DNA from: Lingula anatina
Taxonomy: Eukaryota; Brachiopoda; Lingulata; Lingulida; Lingulidae
DNA: 57,544 nucleotides
NCBI RefSeq assembly: GCF_001039355.2
Contig: NW_019775935.1
Location: 249,137-306,680, forward strand
Direction of reading: 5' to 3'
Under the pieces are notes generated by a model. The model was not told the DNA's origin and ran no database searches. It saw nothing but the letters and a program-made list of their open reading frames with translations. The position numbers and the translations under genes are program-made. Shown piece by piece: positions 48,330 to 57,544 of this stretch; position 1 is the stretch's first letter; each line of letters opens with the position of its first letter.

Positions 48330-49966
48330 ACGTATTCAATGTTTTGTCAGTCCTGTAGCACCTGACTAGCAACGTGAACGGTTCGATCCATTTGTTATCT
48401 TGCCCATCTAATAAATCCCCAGCATCAAGAATGCGATCCTGGTTAATTTGGCAAAGTTTGATATCAAATATTTTAAAGCATTAATCACCCAAAATTAAAT
48501 ACACCAAATAAGCAGGCGGGTCACGCCTTCTTGGAACGACATCTTGCTCGCCGGCAGGCCTACCTGGTGTCTTCCTTCGGGGCCGAAGTGCACTGATACA
48601 CATTGGTCCAAGCTAGGCCTCTGAGGTCTATTGCGTAACAGGTGTGGTTATGGGTCACGTAGGCAGGTGCATAAGGGTAGTTTAAAGGTTATCAATCAAA
48701 CGCTGGTCTTTTCATTCGTCTTCCTGACAACGTTGCGACTCCCTCCATGTTTTATGTCATGTGTGAAAATTTCACCTTTCCTAAATGTGAAAAATTCATG
48801 AATCAAAGATGTATAGGCTACACGGGAGCTGTAAAGAAAATTGTTACAGAAACATCAAACCTGTACAGTGTCTAGCATTTTTACTTGTACCTGTAACTTT
48901 TTAAAAAGGTAGCCTATATGGCTTAAATATGTCCTTTCCAGACACCCTTTGCATGGTTTTCTGGGTTCAAGTCAGATCCATACTTGCATGAGTAGTAAGT
49001 GATAAACAATGAACTGGTATTTTCTCAACTAATAAGCATACAAAATAAGCTGTCGCGCCTATAAAACTCACTGAATAAGATAATTTCAGCCACAATACAG
49101 GCGACAGTCCATATTTATGGCACGTTTTAATGAGAATCCCGCGATCTATGTCATGAGCTTACTTTTTTTTTCTATAATACTTTTCCTAGTATGCATCTTC
49201 ATAATAAGTTTAAGACCAGGGCTGCTTGAGAGAGAGAGAATAGTGGAATATGGTCAATAAGCCAAGCCATAAACAATTTAAATAGTATTTAGTGCTCTTA
49301 TTATCAAATCTATTGAATTATTAAGATAGATTAATTTCAGTATTATATTTCAAACGGTTTTAAATACAAACATTCAACACCGTCTAAGGAAAAGTACATT
49401 AATTGGCTTCTTAATGGACTAAATGAAATCCAACTAATTTAAAACTTGGCCACTTGGAGGACGAATAACCATAAGTCGACGCGCTGGTGGCAGCAATTGA
49501 AGCCCCAGGTCGCAAAAGGCAAGTAACGCAACGAGAAAGGCAGAAAGGGGAAAAAAAACTGCTTTTAAGTTTAGAGCACGAGTTGTAGAAGGAGCGTGGG
49601 GAGCTTTAAAACATCACAGCTACTAACTTTATTTAAAAATGTAGCAATTATTTCAAGTTAAAAATTTTTCTACCTCCAACTGCTCTTCCAACGTCCTTGT
49701 CAAAACGTTTTTTCCTTGATTTATCTGGAGAATTTCTGGAAAACGCTTTTCAGGGAGAGAGAGGGAAAGAGAGAGAAGGGGGAGGGCTTAAGCTTGTTCA
49801 GTATGCAATAATATGCAATAAAATGTCATAAGATACACTTAAAATATAACACGTTTATCTATGTAGCCTACACCTATGTGGCAGTGAACAACATAAAAAA
49901 TGAATGCACAAAGGCGGAGTCATCAGATGCGAAACTAAACCTCAGAGCAGAAACAACTTCGTGAAG
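48330..49966. other. Spacer before UROD
   Basis: No coding region is recognised. Short GA-rich tracts lie at about 49228-49240 and 49755-49785. The last few hundred bases should contain the UROD promoter and 5' leader. Confidence 0.5.
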
Positions 49967-49975
49967 ATGGCAGCC
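49965..49975 (+). promoter_or_regulatory. YY1-like site overlapping the UROD start codon
   Basis: AAGATGGCAGC fits the YY1 core (AAnATGGCNGC), and its ATG is the UROD initiation codon. Many housekeeping genes place a YY1 element over the first ATG, so the match is meaningful but could also simply reflect a good start context plus MAA coding. Confidence 0.4.
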
Positions 49976-52900
49976 CCCTACACCGGACAGGTGAGTTATA
50001 TAAATGCACTTATTTTATCTCTATTTTGTAATGTCATTCATAATTAATGGAAGCGACGTAAACGTGAAATTATTTACTTTCTTTAAAATTGTAGTGAACC
50101 ATCCCTGGACTGGTGCTAAAACTGTGCGATGTCACCGTTTCACAGCAACGTGACACCGGCACCTGTTTGTCGTGTCTGTCTATTCGTAAGCACTGCAACG
50201 CTCATCTGCTATCATAATTACCTCATAAGCGACCTTCAAAGCATTACCTTAGTATACCATGATATTAAAAGAAACAGATAAAAATAACTTGTCTAACGAA
50301 TCTGTTCATATAAAATCATGTGATAGCGTAGATATCTCTTGGCCCCACACATTAAAAATTAAAAACAAAATGGAAATAACGTTAGACGACTTTATTATCA
50401 AGTCTACCCACCCTCCACACATCTCAGATTGTAAAGTTAAATTATATATATAATATAAGGAATGTTTGCATGCACAACCAAAACGCAATCAACATTTAAA
50501 ATTTATTTTTTATTAATCAAGGCTCCATATCCCTATCAGCCAACAGCAAATCTAGAAATGTGTGTTTTACTAAAAGAAGCCTTGCCAACTGAAGTGTTTA
50601 ATTGATATCAAACACTGGATATTTTTTATGAATTAATAAAATATTCAATCAACAGACCCATAGCCAGAAATTTCAAGGAGGGAGGGGTCTTTTTTTGAAA
50701 AAGTGGACCTTTTACCATGAAACCTTTATGTACCTTTATGTATCCAGCAAATAGGTTGGCTCTGGGTAAAATTGATCCAAATCAATTTTTTCCAGAGTGG
50801 ACTTTTTCCTAGCAAAAAGGGCAGCTTGTTTGAGCCCCTGGAACACACCCCCTGATAAAAGACTATCACGCTTTAATCAGATTTTTTTTCTCAATTCATA
50901 CACCTTGTCATACCAGAAGTTTCTCTTCAAGTATAAGTACTAAGAATCCATCCCAGTTGCAGCTATTCAAAACCCTCATGCAGTAACTGGCCAGATAATA
51001 CATGTGCTGTTAAAGGATAGTAATCTATTGATAGGTTTGTTTTTTAATTCTCCATTTATTTAACTGAAAAAAGAGACATAATGCCTTCTCCCTCATAAAA
51101 AAAATTATAAACTAGAAAAGCACTCTGGGAGCACAGACCTCTGCCATGGCAGCAATCTTTGATTATTATTGATTAATTATTGATCCAGATCACCACCAAA
51201 AACTAATCATCTCTTCCTTGGCCCACTTCTGACAGTTCCTGAAAATTTCATCAAAATCGGTCCATAACTTTTTGAGTTATGTTGATGACAAACAAACAAA
51301 CAAACAAACAGTAAAAACATAACCTCCTTGGTGGAGGTAATTAAATAAATAAATAAAATTAAGTAAATAAAATAAAAATAAATAAATAAAATAAAATGAT
51401 TAATCGGTAAGTAATTTAATAAAAAGACTGGATCCAACCACCACAAATTTCCTATGCTGAAGGCTTGAATGTGTTCCATGCAGATAACATAACACAGTGC
51501 AGATCTATTTAATACCACCTTAAACTGATCATTTCCTTTTTAAGTAAATAAAAAATCTTTTACTTGAGATTTTAACATTTTACACATTTAGGTATACTGG
51601 ATAATTATCTGATAACACCCCAAGGGTCTTATTTGAATAACAATGTACGAGTGAGTACATAATAAAGCTGACTGCCTAACAATGATATGTATCATGTAAC
51701 ACTATTTTCATCAGTCAGTTTCACACAGTTATTTCTGAGCCCGGTGTCATCTTGAGAATAGCCCTCCATTGGGTCACCTATGCACTACATGACTGTTAAT
51801 ATTTTGCTATATATTTCATAAAAATGTCTTTGCAGGCATTCCCCCCACTAAAAAATGATCTCTTATTACGAGCTGCTGCAGGAGAGAAAACAGAACGGGT
51901 ACCAGTCTGGGCAATGAGGCAAGCTGGGAGATATTTACCAGGTAAAACAGTAGTTATGACACCAATTAGTTTGGGATTCAGTTCTACTGGTATGTTGTAA
52001 AGAACAAACTGCAGCATTATCTTCATTATCCAAGTTTGAAGTACTGAATGTTTCATACATGTATAATTTTCATTTTTACATTAAATTGAAAAAAAAAAAA
52101 AAAAAAAAACGCCCTAGCTAATGAAGTTTAGTTTGTTGTGGATGAAACTGTTTTATAGAGAGCCTATGGCATGGTGATAAGACCAATATTGTTAAATTTA
52201 ATCTTCTTGTTTCAGAATTCCATGAAGTCAGAAGCAAACATGATTTTTTTGAGGTCTGCCAAACACCAGAGTTGGCTTGTGAAATAACTTTACAGGTATG
52301 TGAGCTTGAAGTAGAATAGATGGCATAGTGTTAGGATGATTATGAAATTAATATTTTCAATAAAATGATGCGTTTAGAGTTTTTTCTAGACTAAAATTTC
52401 CATTAACTGCACGATGATCCTGTGTCTTATTTAACTTCATGAAACAATTCATAATGATATTTTTTATTGATTCTCATTCATACTACATATTATATACACT
52501 GTAATTGAAAATTTGATTTCAGTTGTTTATTATTCTACATATTCTACATGTTTAATTTCAGCCAATTAGAAGACTAGATTTAGATGCAGCTATCATCTTT
52601 TCTGATATCCTAGTTATTCCACAAGCAGTAGGGATGAAGGTTGAGATGGTACCAGGCAAGGTAGGAAGTTTGTGCATAGTGTAGTTTTATGCATACATAT
52701 ATGTTTTGTGTTGGGTGATGCCATTTATGGAAACAAAAGCACATCTTGTACACTTTGTCGTCTGTAGCAGGGGCGGATTTAGGCCATCTTCTGGGTCTTC
52801 CGGAAAACGGTCAGATTTTCAAGTTTACATTGACGGGTATCTAATGTTTTCTGTCGGAAGACGGTCAAAATGGAGGATGGATCAACAAACATAATTTGGA

Positions 52901-55766
52901 AGACTGTCAGAAAATATCTCTGGATCTGCCCCTGTGTTGCATAGATCACATCACTTGTCTCTTTATAATTTTCTTCAACAGGGAGGCATGGATAGGTTAT
53001 TATTTCATATTTAACAACCTTTTTAATTCACATGCACCCTGAGTTATACATAAGTAGCAGTGGCTTTTTTATTGAGAATACATTGCTGGATAGTCGCCAA
53101 CAATACTCAGAAGCACAGGGTGCTTACATGCTATTGTGATCATGCATGGCTTGAGCAATTTTGAAAAGAAAGCTTGTCTCCATGTTGTAATGCTTTACTG
53201 CCCCTGCCTAGATGGCACCTTACCTATATATTATTTCCCATATGATTGTCATTTATAACTACACTGTTAAAGCAGGTGACCCTAAATATGTGCCAGTAGA
53301 TCAACATTTATTAGTCCCACATTGAAGGTATTTTTACAAGAGAAAGTCATTATAAATTTGGATTCTTGGTTACTGTTACTGTTCTGAATTTATGTGCCAG
53401 CTTATTATACATTAATGATACATAATAGGGGGGATACACTGGCAATTATTTTTGTCCTTAACCTTCAACTTCATGATGTAGACATGGGGAAACTACCTAT
53501 CCAACAGGTCATGACTTCTGAAATGCCAGTGGAATTGTTTTTGTGAAAATACCATACATAATTTTAAATCAAAATATTTACTTTGGACCAGCGCAGAACT
53601 GGGATGACCCACAGATTTCTTGTACTGCATTGCAGGTCCTTCCGGACCTTCAGTATCTTCAAAGTTTTCCCCATTCTGTGATGTAACAGTATGCTGGTTT
53701 ATCTTATTTTCATTTCATAATTTTTTGTTTTCCTTATACTTCTGTTCAGCTTAAAATTTTGATGGTTTCCTTGTTTATATTTCTGCAGGGACCAACATTT
53801 GATGACCCTCTGAAGACTCCTGACGATATGAAAAATCTAAAAAAAGATGTAAATGTGTATGAAACACTTAACTATGTCTTTGAAGCTATCACACTGACCA
53901 GACACAAGTTGGAAGGAAAAGTTCCTCTTATAGGATTTAGTGGTGCTCCTGTAAGTTTTTCTGTATCTGAAATGTTATTTAAAATGACGTGAACATGAAA
54001 TCAGATTAGCTACAGGTATATACATGTAGTTCTATAATGCTTGATGGAAATTTAATAGAACTTAAATTTTGATGGGTGAAGTGGGGTGGGGCCGAGAGAG
54101 GATAGTGTAGGGTCAATATTTGTATAGTTTGATTTATTAAAATACTGGTTTTATGTAAACTATTATTATTTTCTTCACAGTGGACACTTATGGCATATAT
54201 GATAGAAGGAGGAGGCTCCAACACATTCTCTAAAGCCAAAAAATGGCTTTATGTGCATCCTGAGGAAAGTCATCAGCTGCTACAACTTCTCACTGATATC
54301 ATAGTGCAATATTTAGTGGGGCAAGTGCAAGCTGGAGCACAGGTAATCAATGCATATTGGTCTTCGTGTGAAGCACAGAGGCCATATTGTTCTAACTTCT
54401 ATTGCTTTTGTGAATTTTGGTAATACTATCCATTATGAATGATTATTTGCCTTATGTCTAATGTAGTTCCTTTATTTTTGAACATTGAACATTTTTTGTT
54501 ATTAATTTAAACCCCCTCATATATTGAGTCCTACTGCATGCCACAGTCCCTGACTCTACCTACATTGTAAATCAGCTACAGTTCTAAATAATGGCATTTT
54601 TACAAAGAGAGCATGTTACCTGTAAGTATAGATAAATTACTGTTAATTTTGTCAATCCAAAATAATGTGTGCCAAAAACACTATGACCATTAGAAAATCC
54701 CACTCCTGTCCCTCTTTTTCAGATCCTACAGCTGTTTGAGTCACATGCAGGGTGTCTTGGACCAGGAAACTTCTCCAAGTTTGCTCTACCTTGCATCAAG
54801 CAGATCTCAAAGAGAATCAAGGAAGAATTGTCAGTCCGAGGAATCAAACCTGTTCCTATGGTGAATATCACATGATTGGTTATTCCACAGTTTTCAAAAT
54901 ATCTACTAGCTTGATATTATATAAGAATTTTACATTTTACATTACCATTTTTGTATTTGAAATCCAGTGTTTGATTAAATCATTGGTGAATTTTGTATTC
55001 TTTTATTTCAAATTAAAGCGTCCCCTTTTGTCTTAAAAAATTCTATTTTGCAGATAATATTTGCCAAAGACGCCCATTTTGCATTGGAAGAATTGGGTGA
55101 GAGTGGTTATGAGGTGGTTGCCTTGGACTGGACAGTAAAACCAAAACATGCTAGGTATGTGAATTTCAAAGCATTATGATTGTGTAACATGAAGATAAGT
55201 ATTGGGCATATAATATGACTGGCAGTATTTCAATTATGACTACTGACACATTGCTGTATTTGATTTTTTTCTTTTTTAGGAGACTTGCCCCAAACGTCAC
55301 TTTGCAAGGAAATCTAGACCCTTGTGCTCTGTATGCCTCTGAGGTAAGACAGAAATGAGACCAGCTTATAGTAAAAGTTCAGTCAGCAGACTGGGCTTTT
55401 ACTTAATAACACGTGTATTTGTTTTAAATATGTATATTGACATTTGATATTTTTTAGCATGCTTATTAACCTGAAAAACTGGCATGATTATCTTAATCTT
55501 TAAGAAAACATTTTTATTCACTTGTATGCGTATATAAAATAGGTAGTGCTACAAAGATACCCTTTGTCCTTTTTTAAAAGACCTTATTTTCATTTGTGCA
55601 GGAGGAAATATCCAAGATGACCAAAGAAATGCTCAAGAATTTTGGCACCCAGAAATACATAGCAAACCTAGGGCATGGAATGTATCCAGATCACAACCCA
55701 GACCATCTAGCAGCTTTCATCAACTCTGTGCACAGACATTCAGAGCAAATGAATCAGGGATTATGA
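49967..55766 (+). CDS. UROD: UROD, uroporphyrinogen decarboxylase
   Basis: Fifth enzyme of haem synthesis: it removes four carboxyl groups from uroporphyrinogen III to give coproporphyrinogen III, in the cytosol, as a homodimer without a cofactor. Ten exons with GT-AG junctions: 49967-49990, 51836-51941, 52216-52295, 52562-52660, 53789-53950, 54181-54342, 54723-54860, 55054-55154, 55280-55343, 55602-55766. Total 1,101 nt, 366 residues (human 367, also ten exons). The signature [17 protein letters not shown] holds both conserved arginines. [13 protein letters not shown] carries the catalytic aspartate, [19 protein letters not shown] the conserved tyrosine, and [16 protein letters not shown] the conserved histidine. 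Exon 1 encodes only MAAPYTGQ before the first intron, and the next exon begins [17 protein letters not shown], the usual start of the conserved domain. The enzyme looks intact and functional. Confidence 0.97.
51108..51341 (-). mobile_element. Dispersed SINE/MITE-like element, diverged copy
   Basis: This stretch in UROD intron 1 matches 3826-4070: the GCACAGACCT segment, GATTATT repeats, the core from GATCACCACCAAAAACTAAT to AACTTTTTGAGTTATG, an AAAC microsatellite, and the terminal ACCTCCTTGGTGGAGGT palindrome. Point differences and microsatellite length changes show independent ageing. An AATA-rich tract (51344-51395) follows directly, as often seen after retroposed elements. Confidence 0.75.
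51344..51395. repeat. A-rich (AAAT)n tract
   Basis: Imperfect AAATAAAT/AAAATAAA repeats directly after the dispersed element; possibly its simple-sequence tail. Confidence 0.8.
52768..52934. mobile_element. Short MITE in UROD intron 4
   Basis: This 167-bp stretch starts CAGGGGCGGATTTAGG and ends with the near-inverse (revcomp CAGGGGCAGATCCAGA). Inside, a CTTCCGGAAAACGGTCAGATTTT phrase is echoed by CGGAAGACGGTCAAAATGG, so the arms extend inward imperfectly. No clear target-site duplication remains. No coding capacity is seen. Confidence 0.65.
53565..53660 (+). repeat. Dispersed repeat, copy 1 (UROD intron 4)
   Basis: It shares the phrase CAGATTTCTTGTA, then GCAGGTCCTTCC, with an upstream ACCAGC block, in the same order as the reverse complement of 57085-57185. 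The match continues over roughly 90 bp with scattered differences. The element type is not recognised. Confidence 0.55.
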
Positions 55767-57084
55767 TAGACGAACCTTCGATTGAATTAAAGAAATACAT
55801 GAAGTCCAGGCATTTATTTGATTTTTCTCTTTTCCTTTTTTTATTTGGACATTTTTAGAGGGTATTTTTTTAAACCAAATCTGTTCAGTGACTTATTTGA
55901 AAAAAGAATAATTTTAAATATTAGAATAATGTCATGTTAATTAAGAAAACATTATAAAAATGCTACTTCTAGTCTAGAGCTTATATCATGAGGATCTTTA
56001 TATCTAGTATATTATTGGCAAACAACTGCTGATAGTCAACACAGTTGCTACAGTTATAAACTTTTTAAAATATCTCCATTGTATGGGGTTGACATTTATG
56101 TGCATCTAATACACAAGTGCACATCATGACAGCTGATGAATTGTTAGGAAGTTTGGTTTAGCTTTCATCCTTCTCTTAAGAAGCTGAAGCATGTGTAGCT
56201 GAAATAAATTCTAGGTTACGGTAAATTGTTAACATATTTAAACAACGGGTAAGGGTTCTTTTGTTATCTTGTTTTTGGTTATGGCATTTTGATCTTTAAC
56301 TATTTAGTCACCCAAACAGTGTTTTAATGGAACGCAAACCAAGTTGTGCAGCCAAGTTAAGTCAAGTTAAAATATAACATTTTATATGATTGGATTTAGG
56401 TAAAAGTAAGTTTATCAGTTTTTTTTCAGTAAATATACATTTATTTAGTCAAAAATTTATGCTATGCTATAAAAATGGCATTGCCCTGCTAGAACAGGTA
56501 AATCTTAACATTATTTTGCACTCATCCACAAACAAGCATTTATACTGCATAATGAAAATAAAAAGGTGTAACAAGTACCTTTTGTTTGATTAATTTTTTG
56601 CAACAATCACTACAATATCCCAATTTAATTATAGCTCTGCCAACAGGCAGTGAAAAATGTCCTCTTTATAAGGACTAAAACTGATCCCTAATGGTTTACC
56701 CGAATGTAGATGTGAATAGTGTTGTCACAGTAAGCACTGTAAGATGAGAAATGGATAAAAGGAATTGCATTCATGTAATCTCATTTGGATTCCTTATAAT
56801 GTTCATGAACTAGTACAACAAAGAATTGCTTTTTTGAGGTCTTTATGCATGTCATTATTTATAAAGGATGTAATGGACATAAAGGAGAAATGTTAAATAC
56901 CAATCACGATTACTACACCTACTTAAATTATGTTACTTGGAGAATTTTTCAGCATGTGCTCCCTTCAATACAATTCTTCCGTGATGAAATTTAATTGAAC
57001 ATATCGGAGGTTAAAGAGACAAAGTGTAAGATTTTACACAATGTTTATGTGTTTTTGATTTAAGTCCATAAACTGTTTCTTGTT

Positions 57085-57185
57085 GAACATATCCAGATAC
57101 AGGAAGGACCTGCGCGTACTACAAGAAATCTGCAGGTCTTCTTAATTTTGTGCTGGTTGGAAATAAGTATTTTATTTCTGTTAAT
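57085..57185 (-). repeat. Dispersed repeat, copy 2 (inverted)
   Basis: The reverse complement aligns with 53565-53660 in UROD intron 4, sharing the ACCAGC, CAGATTTCTTGTA and GCAGGTCCTTCC blocks in order. The two copies are inverted relative to one another, about 3.5 kb apart. Confidence 0.55.
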
Positions 57186-57296
57186 CCACATTCACACATG
57201 ATTTGTCATTATTATGTATTGTATTTTTACATAAACCTTGCCAGTCCAATGATTTAATGTAAATATGGAATAGACATTCTTTTTATTTTAAAATAG

Positions 57297-57330
57297 GAAT
57301 AATAATAGTAACAATAATAATAATAATAAT
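57297..57330. repeat. (AAT)n microsatellite
   Basis: Imperfect AATAATAATAG/AAT trinucleotide repeats. Confidence 0.85.
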
Positions 57331-57544
57331 CATTCTTTCACCGACTCTTGTGATGAGAATCGTTTTTTGTATTTCAACTCATACTAATTTCAGTGTTGAA
57401 AAGGATTTTATAAACGTCTGCACTTCAACTTAGATTCAACATTTACGTAACCACCAGTGCATGCTGTTGAGATAATACTTAGACATATTGCAAAATTATG
57501 TCATCATGAAGAAGTGCATCTGTCTCAGTCTGTTACATATAAAT

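Larger units (their letters stand above)
55767..57544. other. UROD 3' UTR and downstream spacer
   Basis: AT-rich sequence with no coding region. AATAAA at 56203-56208 is a candidate UROD poly(A) signal. A dispersed repeat lies at 57085-57185 (minus) and an (AAT)n tract at about 57297-57330. Nothing else is recognised. Confidence 0.5.

Noticed and set aside
1-57544. CRISPR arrays, tRNA, rRNA and riboswitches
   Set aside because: I looked for regularly spaced direct repeats and for tRNA A/B-box-like clover leaves and saw none. The tandem repeats present are microsatellites or minisatellites. A tRNAscan or Rfam search could not be run here.

Overview
This is an AT-rich stretch of animal nuclear DNA. 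All confident genes are split into many short exons with GT-AG introns. Their proteins are animal families: GEN1, BAZ1B/WSTF, caveolin, UROD, and a DUF7789-like membrane protein that I associate with molluscs and other marine invertebrates. Introns and spacers carry microsatellites and small non-autonomous transposons. The mix suggests a marine invertebrate bilaterian, most likely a lophotrochozoan (mollusc, brachiopod or annelid). The species cannot be fixed from this sequence alone. No prokaryotic, organellar, viral, CRISPR, rRNA or tRNA feature was recognised.

Layout. 1-8.0 kb is mostly non-coding and repetitive. It holds microsatellites, a 492-bp inverted-repeat transposon, and a 1,747-bp block present twice in tandem around a single N, which is probably an assembly artefact. 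A lone signal-peptide exon may lie on the minus strand near 2.2 kb. 8.0-11.4 kb (minus) is a seven-exon gene for a 323-residue multi-pass membrane protein, DUF7789-like. 13.0-19.8 kb (minus) is GEN1, the Holliday-junction resolvase. 20.4-35.9 kb (plus) is BAZ1B/WSTF, rebuilt here as 34 exons and 1,613 residues. It shares a 612-bp head-to-head promoter region with GEN1. 37.8-38.6 kb and 40.5-42.6 kb (both minus) are two two-exon caveolin genes in tandem; the first is tail-to-tail with BAZ1B. 45.3-47.5 kb (minus) is a PAPS-dependent sulfotransferase-like gene whose frame is broken twice. 50.0-55.8 kb (plus) is UROD, ten exons and 366 residues, apparently intact.

The genes do not form one pathway. 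GEN1 (DNA repair) and BAZ1B (chromatin remodelling and DNA-damage signalling) are a plausible co-regulated pair through their shared promoter, which has a YY1 consensus and an E2F-like site. The two caveolins are a local duplication. UROD is a haem-synthesis housekeeping gene.

Most notable points: BAZ1B has three PHD fingers, because a symmetric three-exon module has been duplicated (vertebrate BAZ1B has one). GEN1 changes frame in its tail at a place where only a 35-bp intron could explain it. The sulfotransferase is disrupted, several short inverted-repeat elements lie within introns, and the 1,747-bp block is a perfect duplication. Exon boundaries were derived by hand from splice consensus, reading phase and family similarity. 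For the DUF7789-like gene, BAZ1B, both caveolins and UROD the exon lengths sum to whole codons, which supports the models.
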